The notes under the pieces are model-generated. The model searched no databases. It was not told where the DNA came from and saw only the letters and a program-made list of their open reading frames with translations. Both the position numbers and the translations under genes were made by a program. Below are positions 54,025 through 62,431 of a stretch of 64,000 nucleotides of DNA, in pieces. Origin of the DNA: CAXBBB01 sp963815505 (GTDB lineage: Bacteria > Bacteroidota > Rhodothermia > Rhodothermales > BA12); the NCBI GenBank assembly GCA_963815505.1, contig CAWFGU010000013.1:1-64000 (forward strand). Direction: 5' to 3'. The first letter of the stretch is position 1. Each line of letters opens with the position of its first letter.

Positions 54025-55584
54025 TTACGCCGGTCGAACGCGGGCAAGCCAGTCGGGCGCCGACGCATCTTCTACGAGCGACACCGCTTTGGTGCGGTAC
54101 GTTTCGAGCATACCCCTCACGTCGGCGCGCATCTGTTCGAGCGCGTTGGCGATCAGCTCGGCGTCGTAGCCTCGCTCGCCCATCTCGATCGTCATCTCCA
54201 TCGACACGATCCGGCTGATGGCCTTGCCCAAGTCGACGAGTTTGCGCTGCGGCATCTTCCAGTCCACGTCGAAGTCGAGCAGGTCGCCGAACATAGTGGC
54301 AGCGCGTGCGGTCGTGGGTTCGCGTCTCAGGTAGTCGCCCAGGCCCTCGCTCTTCATCTTGCGCATCGCCTTAGCGACCGTCTCGGTGATCTGCTGGTAG
54401 AGGATGTCGTTCGAGCCCTCGAAAATCTGGAACGGTCGGCTGTCGACGGTGGCGCGCCCGGCCAGGTGATCGCTGCGATAGCCCTGCCCGCCCATCAGCT
54501 GGAGGAAAGACTGCGAGGCATCCTGCATCCAGTCGGTCACGCTGGTTTTGAACGCATTGGCCTTCATGCCCACGCGCGTCAGGTCGAGGTCGACGCCCGC
54601 GTTCTCGGACGTGTCGAGACAGAGCGCGGCGCACGAGGTGATCTGGGCCTGGATGCGGGCCAGACGCGCGCGCACCTGGTCGTAGTCGATCAGCGACGTG
54701 CCGCCGACCATCCGCTCGCGGCAGTGCGCGCTGGCCTCGTCGAAGATGCGGCGCAGGAACCCCATGCCCATGCCGGGAAACTGCAAGCGGCTGCGGTGGA
54801 GCAGGTCGAGCATCATCTTGACGCCCGTCGACTCGGGCTCGAGCTTGGCGCTGGCCGGGACGCGCACGTCGACGCGGTTGCGACCGTACGGCAGCAGGCG
54901 AAGACCCAGGTTGGGATAGACCTCCTCGACCTCGACATGCTGCCCGGCCTGAGTCTGATCGACGACGAAGAAGTCCACGTCGCGGCGCAGGCTTCCGTCG
55001 GCGTTCTGGCCACGCGCCGTCATCAGCCAATAGTCGGCGATGCCGGTCAGCCCGGCCCAGTGCTTGGTGCCGTCGATGTGGTAGCCGCCCGCCGCGCTCT
55101 GCGTCCAACTCGTCTGCATCGCGAGCGCGTCGCTGCCATAACCGGGCTCGGTAATCATCAGTCCGCCCAGGCGCTTGTGCTTCAAGAAGCCCTCGAACGT
55201 GCGGCCCTTGACCTCGTCACCGCCGTACTTGCCCACGGGCTGCAAGAACAACGCACCGTTGATACCGACCATCAGCGTCAGAGCCAGCGAGTGATAACCC
55301 GTCGCCTCCAGCACGGCCTGCCCTTCGGCGATGGCTCCGCCGCGCCCGCCGTAGGCTTCGGGGATATAGACCGACAGCGGATCCGTTTCGCGCACGCCGC
55401 TCAGCACGTACGACGGCAGCGCACGCGACTCGTCCATGCGGTCGGCGTTGGCGCGCGTAGCGAACAGATGGGCCAAGCGCTCTCGGTAGCTACTCAGAAA
55501 GACGTCGAACGATTGCCGCGTGCGGACGGTGCCGTTGGCAGACGGTGCGGCGGGGCGCGACGGGGCGAGGGGAGCAGCGCTCAT
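54025..55584 (-). CDS. Acyl-CoA dehydrogenase family protein
   Basis: A 519-residue FAD enzyme of fatty-acid beta-oxidation. Family signatures are LMITEPGYGSDALAMQT, YHIDGTKHWAGLTGIADYWL, FPGMGMGFLRRIFDEA, FLQLMGGQGYRSDHLAGRA and IFEGSNDILYQQITE. The C-terminal extra helical region beyond the GSNDI motif is longer than in short-chain members. The ATG at 55584 is chosen; the open frame to 55710 is non-conserved. No electron-transfer flavoprotein genes are adjacent. Substrate chain length is unknown. Confidence 0.92.
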   Translation of the reverse strand: MSAAPLAPSRPAAPSANGTVRTRQSFDVFLSSYRERLAHLFATRANADRMDESRALPSYVLSGVRETDPLSVYIPEAYGGRGGAIAEGQAVLEATGYHSLALTLMVGINGALFLQPVGKYGGDEVKGRTFEGFLKHKRLGGLMITEPGYGSDALAMQTSWTQSAAGGYHIDGTKHWAGLTGIADYWLMTARGQNADGSLRRDVDFFVVDQTQAGQHVEVEEVYPNLGLRLLPYGRNRVDVRVPASAKLEPESTGVKMMLDLLHRSRLQFPGMGMGFLRRIFDEASAHCRERMVGGTSLIDYDQVRARLARIQAQITSCAALCLDTSENAGVDLDLTRVGMKANAFKTSVTDWMQDASQSFLQLMGGQGYRSDHLAGRATVDSRPFQIFEGSNDILYQQITETVAKAMRKMKSEGLGDYLRREPTTARAATMFGDLLDFDVDWKMPQRKLVDLGKAISRIVSMEMTIEMGERGYDAELIANALEQMRADVRGMLETYRTKAVSLVEDASAPDWLARVRPA

Positions 55585-55789
55585 GAGGGACGGTCGGAGT
55601 TGAAAAACGGAGTTCAGATTACGCTCGTGTCCCCCAGCGCGATCCCACTCGTTCCGTGACACATCCTTTTGCGCGTTAGACCGGTCATACAAAGATGTGA
55701 TGGATCGCACAAATGGACGATAGTGTGCACGTCCGGCTTCATTGCACTGCTACTCTGCCGATAGCAAACCTCATCAGTTTCCGTGTGCC

Positions 55790-58378
55790 ATGTCGTCCCC
55801 TCCCGACTTCCGTTTCCCTGACTTCGAAGTAGACCGAAGAGGCCGTCTCACGCACGTCGGTCCCGGCGTCGAGCGTGCGACGGGTCGAGCGGCGAGCGAG
55901 ATCGAAGGGCGCTGGGTAGGACGGCTGCTGCATACCCGTCATGTGGCCGGACTGCAAACGCAGATCGAGATGCGGCGCGATCACCCTGCCGACTGGCACC
56001 GGTTTGACTTCCACCTAAACCATGCGGACGGCGCGCACCGCTTGGTGACGCTCGAGACCCGCCTGAGCTTCGACTCTGTTGGGCGCTTCACCGGAGCGAC
56101 GGGCCGCGTCGTGCACGCTTCCGACGACGCACAACAGGCCGACGCCGACTTCTTTGGCGGACTGGCCGCGCGCTATGCGGGAGACAGCGTCATCGTGACC
56201 GAGGCCGAGCCGATGAGCCGCCCCGGCCCCCGCATCCTCTACGTCAACGAGGCCGTTTGCAAGGCGAGCGGCTACACGCGCGATGAGTTGATCGGACAGA
56301 CGCCGCGGATTTTCCAGGGTCCCGACACCGACCGAGCCGCGCTCGGCCGCATCCGCCACGCGCTGCACCGCTGGGAGCCGGTGACCGAAGAGTTGTGCAA
56401 CTACCGCAAGGACGGATCGCGCTTCTGGGTCGAACTCTCGATCACGCCCGTCGCCGACTCGGGCGGATACTACACGCACTGGGTGGCCGTGCAACGCGAC
56501 ATCTCGGAGCGAAAAAGGCTGGAGGAGGAGCTACAGGCTACACAGACGCGCTTCCAGGATTTGGTGGTCAATCTCCCTGCTGCCGTCTACCGCCGTTTAC
56601 CCGACGCAGGAGGAACGGCTCTCTACCTGAGCGAGCGGTTCACCGAACTCACGGGGCATCCGCTTGCAGGATTCGACGGCGCGGGGGGAGAATCGCTGAC
56701 GCAGCTCCTACACCCTGATGATGTGCGCCCAACGATACATCAGATCCGTCAGTCCATACGCACGAGCAGTGGCTACGACCTGACCTACCGTGCGCGTCAC
56801 GTGGACGGCTCCTACCGATGGGTCAACGACAAAGGGCGTCCCAAGATGGACGACAGCGGACGCGTGGTGCACATGGATGGCGTCCTCTTCGACGTGACGG
56901 ACCGCGTGCTCGCTGACGAGCGTCTGCGGATACTCGAAGCCGCCGTCCAGGATGCGACCGAGTCGATCCTCATCACGGATGCCACACCGCGCGGCGAAAT
57001 CGTGTTCGCCAACCAGGGCTTCGAGCGGATGACGGGCTACTCCGCCGAGGACGTGATCGGCCAAACGCCCCGCCTGCTCCAAGGCCCCGACACCGACCCG
57101 GCCGTCATCGACCGGCTGCGCGCCAACCTGCGCGACGGCGACAACTTCTTCGGTGAGACGATCAACTACCGCAAGGATGGCATGCCCTTCGACATCGAGT
57201 GGTCGATCAGTTCGGTTGCCGATGCCTCTGGTGCGACAGCGCATTACGTCGCGGTTCAGCGCGACATTACCATGCGCAAACGTACCGAACGGCGTCTGCG
57301 CGTACTCGAGAAAGCAGTCGAGGGTGCTCAAGATGCTGTCCTGATCGCGCGGACGAGAAGCGGTACGCTGCCCGTGACGACGTACGTCAACACCGCATTC
57401 CGCACGATGAACGGCTTCTCGCCCGGCGAACTGGTCGGCAAGGCAATACGCCTGCCGACCGGCCCGAACACCGATTCCGACCAGCTGGAGCGCCTGCACC
57501 ATCTGTTTGCGACAGGCACCGCCGGAACCGTTGAGGGAGCAACGTATCGAAAAGATGGCTCTGAAATGTGGTCCGAGGTCAGCCTTGCGCCTGTCGTCAT
57601 TGACGAGGACACCTACTGGGTCGTCATTCAGCGCGACGTGACGCACATGCGGCGCTTCGAGGCCGAACGCGAGGCCCGGTTGCGCGCCGAGCAGATGGTG
57701 CGCGCCAAGAGCGTCTTCTTCGACAACCTCAGCCACGAGATTCGCACCCCGCTGACGGCCATCCTGGGCGCCGCCGACGTTCTCGCTTCAGAAGTGCCGC
57801 CGGACCAGTACGAGTTCGCCGAGATGGTCCAGCAAGGCGGCGAGCGGCTGCTCTATACGCTCGACTCGTTCCTCGACCTGGCCCGCCTCGAGAGCAGCCG
57901 CGAAGAAGTCGATCGCGCAGAAGTGGCCTTGGCTCCACTCGTCGAGACAATCGTGAGAACGCACCGGCCGTCCGCCGTTCGCAAGGGCGTCGCACTCACC
58001 GTTCACTGCCCTGTTGACCTGTACGCCCACACCGACGGCCCCACCCTGAGCAGCGCTCTGGGCCACGTCGTCGGCAATGCCGTCAAGTTTACCGATAGGG
58101 GAAGCATCACCGTCGACGTGGAGAAAAACCGCGATCACGTCGCGATCCGCGTGCGCGACACCGGTGTCGGCATTTCGCCCGACTTCATACCCCGCCTATT
58201 CGATGAGTTTGCCCAGGAGTCGGACGGGTTGGCCCGGACGCACGAAGGCAACGGCTTAGGCTTGACAATCGCTCACCGCCTCGTCGGTCGAATAGGTGGC
58301 GGCATAGATGTGGAGAGTGTCGAAGAAGAAGGGAGCACATTCACTATTGCCTTTCCAGCCGAGCCGACGAGCAGGTAG
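55790..58378 (+). CDS. Multi-PAS sensor histidine kinase with LOV-like PAS domains lacking the photoactive Cys
   Basis: An 862-residue soluble kinase. Five PAS-type modules can be read: a degenerate N-terminal one, a LOV-like one (VNEAVCKASGYTRDELIGQT, then NYRKDGSRFWVELSI), a PAS_3-like one (TYRARHVDGSYRWVNDKG), and two more LOV-like ones (YSAEDVIGQTPRLLQGPDTD...NYRKDGMPFDIEWSI; PGELVGKAIRLPTGPNTDSD). HisKA (FFDNLSHEIRTPLTAIL) and ATPase (VVGNAVKFT, DTGVGIS, GNGLGLTIAHRLV) domains follow. The LOV position NCRFLQG reads TPRIFQG or TPRLLQG, so no flavin-cysteine photoadduct is possible. The ATG at 55790 is preferred over the open frame from 55742. Confidence 0.88.
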   Translation: MSSPPDFRFPDFEVDRRGRLTHVGPGVERATGRAASEIEGRWVGRLLHTRHVAGLQTQIEMRRDHPADWHRFDFHLNHADGAHRLVTLETRLSFDSVGRFTGATGRVVHASDDAQQADADFFGGLAARYAGDSVIVTEAEPMSRPGPRILYVNEAVCKASGYTRDELIGQTPRIFQGPDTDRAALGRIRHALHRWEPVTEELCNYRKDGSRFWVELSITPVADSGGYYTHWVAVQRDISERKRLEEELQATQTRFQDLVVNLPAAVYRRLPDAGGTALYLSERFTELTGHPLAGFDGAGGESLTQLLHPDDVRPTIHQIRQSIRTSSGYDLTYRARHVDGSYRWVNDKGRPKMDDSGRVVHMDGVLFDVTDRVLADERLRILEAAVQDATESILITDATPRGEIVFANQGFERMTGYSAEDVIGQTPRLLQGPDTDPAVIDRLRANLRDGDNFFGETINYRKDGMPFDIEWSISSVADASGATAHYVAVQRDITMRKRTERRLRVLEKAVEGAQDAVLIARTRSGTLPVTTYVNTAFRTMNGFSPGELVGKAIRLPTGPNTDSDQLERLHHLFATGTAGTVEGATYRKDGSEMWSEVSLAPVVIDEDTYWVVIQRDVTHMRRFEAEREARLRAEQMVRAKSVFFDNLSHEIRTPLTAILGAADVLASEVPPDQYEFAEMVQQGGERLLYTLDSFLDLARLESSREEVDRAEVALAPLVETIVRTHRPSAVRKGVALTVHCPVDLYAHTDGPTLSSALGHVVGNAVKFTDRGSITVDVEKNRDHVAIRVRDTGVGISPDFIPRLFDEFAQESDGLARTHEGNGLGLTIAHRLVGRIGGGIDVESVEEEGSTFTIAFPAEPTSR

Positions 58379-58387
58379 CTTAGGCGA

Positions 58388-59101
58388 ATGACCCGCTCGC
58401 TGCGCCCGTTCATCGCCCTCTTGCTACTCGCCGTGCTGCCCGGCTGCGTAACACACGTTCCGATGAGTCTTACCAGCGGACTACGTGGCGCGTCTGACGC
58501 AGGCATCCAACTCGCCGCCGAGTCCAATGGCGCTCCGTTTGCGCTCCCGACTCGCACGCTGATCGTTCCACCGAGCGACGGATGTGTCTTCGGTGGTGGA
58601 ACGGATTGCGGAGGTGAGGAAGTGCAGCGCGCCACGTTTCGGAGCCAAAACGGTGGAGTCGGTCTCCACCTGACACGATGGAACGACGATGCTGGCGTCG
58701 GCTTCTCGACGACTATCGGCGCCGGGGTGTTGGGTGCCGACCTCACGCTTCGCCCCTTCGGGCAGACGTACCTGACGGCGTCGCACTCGTTTCACGGAGG
58801 GTCGAGCGTCTTGGTCTCCCAGCGCGTTCTCGACACCGGATGGGCGACGATAGCCGTGGGCACGGGCTACGAGCGCAAGCACTACGTGTATACCTTTTCG
58901 CCATCGCGATATACCTTCGAATTCGTCGGCCCAACGCGGACGCGCTTCGTGGACGTCGTCGGCCTTCGAGGCGTGGTAGCATTTCAAGGCATCGAGCAGC
59001 CACGCGGCACGATCAAAGGCGCCCTCCACCTCCACGCGGGCTACGCTCCGGCGCACGGGCAGATGCTGATCCGCTTCGGCATATCGTTAGGCGTATTCTG
59101 A
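58388..59101 (+). CDS. Lipoprotein of unknown function
   Basis: A 237-residue lipoprotein: signal peptide ending in LPGC (Cys at about 20), then a beta-rich body with alternating strands (TTIGAGVLGADLTLRPFG, TGWATIAVGTGYERKHYVYT, HAGYAPAHGQMLIRFGISLG) that resembles a small outer-membrane barrel. It begins 10 bp after the PAS kinase. Three cysteines (VTHVP region aside: GCVFGGGTDCGG) could form a disulfide. No family recognised. Confidence 0.65.
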   Translation: MTRSLRPFIALLLLAVLPGCVTHVPMSLTSGLRGASDAGIQLAAESNGAPFALPTRTLIVPPSDGCVFGGGTDCGGEEVQRATFRSQNGGVGLHLTRWNDDAGVGFSTTIGAGVLGADLTLRPFGQTYLTASHSFHGGSSVLVSQRVLDTGWATIAVGTGYERKHYVYTFSPSRYTFEFVGPTRTRFVDVVGLRGVVAFQGIEQPRGTIKGALHLHAGYAPAHGQMLIRFGISLGVF

Positions 59102-59188
59102 GGTCGGGCTGAACGTGCCACGCGTAACGAGGCCGATGGAATAGCTGCGCCACTCGTTCGGCAGCCGTCCTCAGGCGTGTCACGGACC

Positions 59189-59959
59189 ATGGCTCCACTC
59201 GACCGACTCCGGCACACCCTCCACACGCTCCGCGAGCGCAACGACCTGTTTCTGCTCCTCGCCGTCGCGGCGCTGATGACGGGCGGATGGGCCTTCGCCG
59301 AACTCGCCGACTGGGTGGGCGACGGCGACGCCCGCACGGCGGACGCGGCGATTCTGCTCTTCTTCCGTAACGCATCCGACCTCGCCGACCCCATCGGCGG
59401 CGCGGCCGTCGAAGAGGCCATGCGCGACCTGACAGCCATGGGCAGCGTGTTCGTGACGACGCTCCTCAGCGTCACCGCCGTGAGTTACTTCCTGCTCGAC
59501 CAGCGCCCGCGCGCGGCTCTGCTACTCGCATCGATCATCGTGCTGGGCGTAGGCGTCGTGTTCGCGCTCAAGTTCGGTATCCACAGACCGCGTCCCGATC
59601 TGGTGCCGCACGCGATGAACGCGCTCTCTCCGAGTTTCCCATCGGGCCACGCGGCGACGGCGACCGTTGTCTACCTCACGATAGGCTCGCTGGCGGCGCG
59701 GTCCATGCCGCGCAGGCGCGTCAAAGTGTTCGTGCTGGGCGTCGCCGTTTTCCTGACGATCGGCGTCGGCATTAGCCGCGTCTACCTGGGCGTCCATTGG
59801 CCGACGGACGTGCTGGCAGGCTGGACGATTGGTTCGGTGTGGGCGCTGGGCGGATGGCTCGTCGAGCGCGGGTTCCAGCGGCGCGGATGGGTCGAGCGCA
59901 ACCGCGTCGGCGACGATGTCGAGCCCAAACCCGAACGCCGAGCAGGCGCCGTCGACTAG
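59189..59959 (+). CDS. PAP2-family membrane phosphatase
   Basis: A 256-residue inner-membrane enzyme with about six helices and the three acid-phosphatase motifs: KFGIHRPRPD, PSFPSGHAA and SRVYLGVHWPTDVLAGW, which supply Lys/Arg, His and His/Asp of the active site. It may dephosphorylate undecaprenyl pyrophosphate or phosphatidic-acid-like lipids; which cannot be told. The ATG at 59189 is chosen; a GTG at 59177 adds four residues. Confidence 0.92.
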   Translation: MAPLDRLRHTLHTLRERNDLFLLLAVAALMTGGWAFAELADWVGDGDARTADAAILLFFRNASDLADPIGGAAVEEAMRDLTAMGSVFVTTLLSVTAVSYFLLDQRPRAALLLASIIVLGVGVVFALKFGIHRPRPDLVPHAMNALSPSFPSGHAATATVVYLTIGSLAARSMPRRRVKVFVLGVAVFLTIGVGISRVYLGVHWPTDVLAGWTIGSVWALGGWLVERGFQRRGWVERNRVGDDVEPKPERRAGAVD

Positions 59960-60027
59960 CGTCGGCCGATCTTCGCCTGACGCTCGGGCGTAGAGTGACT
60001 CCCCTTTGCCCATCTTCTACCTCACCC

Positions 60028-60534
60028 ATGAGCCGCGCTTTTCTCAAAGACGACGCCGTCGAAGACCCCGTCCTCGTCACCCCGCGCGCGCCGCTGCCCG
60101 CCGGTCAGATCAACTACGTCACGCCGCGCGGGCTGAGTTTGCTCGAAGAGGAGCGGTCGACCTTGGAATCCGAGCGCGAAACCCTGCGCGCACTCCCCGC
60201 CGACAGCAACGAGCGCAAACGCGGGCTGACGCGCGTCGTCGGTACGCTCAAACTGCTCACCGAACGCGTCGCCTCGGCCCGCGTCGTCGACCCGGCCGCG
60301 CAGCCCCAAGACGAGGTTCGCTTCGGCGCAACCGTCCGACTGACGGCGGATCGGCAACCGCCGCGCACGTTCACCATCGTCGGCGTCGACGAGGCCGAGC
60401 CGGTCAGAGGCCGTGTCCCCTTCACCGCGCCCGTCGCCCGCACGATCAGCGGCAAGCACGTCGGCGACAGCGTGAAACTGCCCGGGCCGCGTCCCGACAC
60501 GGATTGGACCGTCGCCGAAATCAGGTACGAGTAA
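60028..60534 (+). CDS. GreA/GreB-family transcription elongation factor
   Basis: A 168-residue protein. It starts MSRAFLKDDAVEDPVLV and continues NYVTPRGLSLLEEERSTLES, which matches GreB-like factors. A coiled coil (about 42-95) has a tip containing ADSNERKR, so acidic residues needed to reach the polymerase active site may be Asp and Glu there. The C-terminal FKBP-like domain (FGATVRLTADRQ, SGKHVGDSVKLPGP, AEIRYE) binds RNA polymerase. Likely rescues backtracked complexes. Confidence 0.85.
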   Translation: MSRAFLKDDAVEDPVLVTPRAPLPAGQINYVTPRGLSLLEEERSTLESERETLRALPADSNERKRGLTRVVGTLKLLTERVASARVVDPAAQPQDEVRFGATVRLTADRQPPRTFTIVGVDEAEPVRGRVPFTAPVARTISGKHVGDSVKLPGPRPDTDWTVAEIRYE

Positions 60535-60862
60535 TATCTGCTTCGCCCCTCGAGAACACGCCACGATCAAACCGGTTTTTATGAAGGCAGCACGAAAGCG
60601 GGTGAGCCATTCAGAGGGATCGGTGACCTTCTCCGAAGCGCGCATAGGGCACGAAAAAGAGTGGGCAAGCCTGTCCGAAGCGCGGGCCGGACGAGTCGAA
60701 ACGCGGGCGAGCGGCTCCGAAGGGTGAGCGACACGCGTCCGAGTATGGGTGGAGGCATTCGAAGTGCGGGTGAGGCACGTCGAAGTATGGGTTAAGCGAC
60801 TTCGCGGAGCGGCTCGGCCCTTTCGTGATGCGGATGCTGCACCTGCTACGGGAGATAGCCTC
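60535..60862. other. Intergenic region dominated by a 21-bp tandem repeat
   Basis: No conventional gene. Most of the 328 bp between the GreA/B gene and the HtrA stop is occupied by the 21-bp repeat tract described in the next entry. A 48-codon frame runs from the ATG at 60581 to a TGA at 60725-60727. Confidence 0.6.
60590..60841 (+). repeat. Tandem 21-bp (heptapeptide) repeat tract, 12 units
   Basis: Twelve consecutive units of exactly 21 bp, in register with no indel, begin at 60590, 60611, 60632, 60653, 60674, 60695, 60716, 60737, 60758, 60779, 60800 and 60821 (the last two diverged). Typical units start TCCGAAGCGCGGG or TCGAAGTGCGGGT. In one frame they read as heptapeptides such as SEARIGH, SEARAGR, VETRASG and FEVRVRH, broken by a single TGA in the unit at 60716. 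Because the unit length is a multiple of three and the frame is held, this looks like former or actual coding repeats. Confidence 0.75.
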
Positions 60863-61999
60863 TCACCGCTGTGCTCGACCGATACGCATCGTCAGTTGCT
60901 CCATCCGTCCGCCACGCTCCACGTCGAGCGTGACCCGGTCGCCGGGACGGAAGTCGTAGATGCGGGCAACGTAGTCAGATGCGCTCGCAACCGACTCGCC
61001 TGAGATGCCGACGAGGATGTCGTAGGGCTCGACGCCTGCTGCCGCTGCCGGGGACGACGGGTCGACAGAGCGGACGAATGCCCCCTGGGTGCGACTCGTC
61101 TCCAATGCGCGCGAGATGCGGGCGTCGAGGTCGACCACGCCCAGACCGGTGTAGTAGCTGCGGTCGATCGACCCGCTGGCGACCAGTTCGTCGACGATGG
61201 CGCGCGCGCGAGCCGCAGGGACTGCGAAGCCGATGCCGACGCTCCCGCCGCTGCGCGAGTAGATCGCCGTATTGACACCCATCACCTCGCCCAGAGCGTC
61301 GAGCAGCGGGCCGCCACTGTTGCCCTGATTGATGGCGGCGTCGGTCTGGATCATGTCGCGGTAGAGGCGGCCTTGGCCCTGTGAGTCCAGGTCGCGCCGC
61401 GTCGCGCTGACGACGCCGACGGTTACGCTCGGCTCGGTCGCCTCGAACAGGCCAAACGGGTTGCCCAGCGCAATCGCCCACTCGCCGACGACCGGCGCTC
61501 CGACCCGACTCCACTCGAGGTACGGCACGTCCCGACCCGCGTCGATGCGCACGACAGCCAAGTCGGTCGCCTGATCTGCTCCGACGAGGCTGGCAGGAAA
61601 CGTCTCGCCATCGGGAAAGGAGACGGTGATCCGCGACGCGTTGCCGACAACGTGTTCGTTGGTCACCACCAGCCCGTCTGCCGACACGACGAAGCCGCTT
61701 CCGGTCTGCTGGACCTGCTGGCGGCGGTAGCGCTGCGGCGCGAACGAACCGAACCACGCATCGTAGCGCGGGTCGCGGACGGTACGCACTTCGAGCACGT
61801 TGATCGACACGACGGCAGGCCCGGCCCGGCGGACCGCGCGCGTGATGGCCGTTTCGCGACCGTCGACGATCTCTTCGTTGGCCGCCGTCAGGCTCTGCGG
61901 ATCGCCGGCCGTCTGCTGCGACTGTGCAGGCTGTCGGCATCCCACTAGCGTGGCAAACACGAGTGCGAGCAGGACGAAGCGGACGACCGATAAGGGCAT
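60863..61999 (-). CDS. HtrA/DegP-like serine protease, lipoprotein, single PDZ
   Basis: A 378-residue envelope protease. The ATG at 61999 gives a signal with lipobox LVGC, so it should be membrane-anchored, unlike soluble E. coli DegP. The trypsin-like domain has His in VVTNEHVVG, Asp in ATDLAVVRI and Ser in NQGNSGGPLL. One PDZ domain follows (about 285-375; YYTGLGVVDLDARISRALE, FVRSVDPSSPAAAAG, PYDILVGISG). The single-PDZ plan matches DegS-like members. Probably handles misfolded envelope proteins or signals stress. Confidence 0.93.
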   Translation of the reverse strand: MPLSVVRFVLLALVFATLVGCRQPAQSQQTAGDPQSLTAANEEIVDGRETAITRAVRRAGPAVVSINVLEVRTVRDPRYDAWFGSFAPQRYRRQQVQQTGSGFVVSADGLVVTNEHVVGNASRITVSFPDGETFPASLVGADQATDLAVVRIDAGRDVPYLEWSRVGAPVVGEWAIALGNPFGLFEATEPSVTVGVVSATRRDLDSQGQGRLYRDMIQTDAAINQGNSGGPLLDALGEVMGVNTAIYSRSGGSVGIGFAVPAARARAIVDELVASGSIDRSYYTGLGVVDLDARISRALETSRTQGAFVRSVDPSSPAAAAGVEPYDILVGISGESVASASDYVARIYDFRPGDRVTLDVERGGRMEQLTMRIGRAQR

Positions 62000-62146
62000 G
62001 ACTCGGGGAGGATTGAGGAGGGAGCGTAGAACGATAGGCCACACAGCTAGGTCCGTCGCCGTTACGCTGACGGCACAGCGCGAACGCAACAGATCGCCCC
62101 GATCCTACATGTAACTAGCCTCAACTCACTCACTACAACCTCTCTT

Positions 62147-62365
62147 ATGGCCAGCATCGCCAAAGTAATCGAAATCCTCGCCCAGGGCGACACCATCGAA
62201 CAAGCCGTCGAGAACGCCGTCGCCGAAGCGTCGAAGAGCGTGCGCAACATCCGCCACGTCTACATCAACGAGCAGCAGGCGCACGTCAAAGACAACAAAG
62301 TCATCGGCTACCGCGTGAACTGCAAGGTCACGTTCGTCGTCGGCGACGACACGGACGCGGGCTGA
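62147..62365 (+). CDS. Dodecin-family protein
   Basis: A 72-residue protein with the dodecin fold pattern: KVIEILAQGDTIEQAVENAV helix, SVRNIRHVYINEQQAHVKDN strand and RVNCKVTFVV final strand. Dodecins form 12-subunit shells that store flavin. The Trp that stacks on the flavin in classical members (N-L-R-W-F) is replaced by His in RNIRHVY, so flavin storage is uncertain and another ligand is possible. It is monocistronic with a strong terminator at 62391. Confidence 0.85.
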   Translation: MASIAKVIEILAQGDTIEQAVENAVAEASKSVRNIRHVYINEQQAHVKDNKVIGYRVNCKVTFVVGDDTDAG

Positions 62366-62390
62366 TCCAGCTCCAGCGTAAAACCGCCAG

Positions 62391-62422
62391 CGGCGACGTG
62401 CTCTCGGGCGCGTCGCCGTTTT
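62391..62422 (+). terminator. Intrinsic terminator after dodecin gene
   Basis: An 11-bp stem CGGCGACGTGC / GCGCGTCGCCG with the loop TCTCGG, followed by TTTTGC. It starts 26 bp past the dodecin stop and just before the convergent TauE gene end at 62432. Confidence 0.85.
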
Positions 62423-62431
62423 GCGTTCGGA

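Noticed and set aside
54466..55659. 397-residue plus-strand open frame
   Set aside because: Antisense to the acyl-CoA dehydrogenase, whose motifs are complete.
56708..57736. 342-residue minus-strand frame
   Set aside because: Antisense to the multi-PAS kinase; no recognisable domain.
60590..60841. CRISPR array
   Set aside because: Units are contiguous 21-mers without unique spacers and no cas genes are near; it is a tandem repeat.
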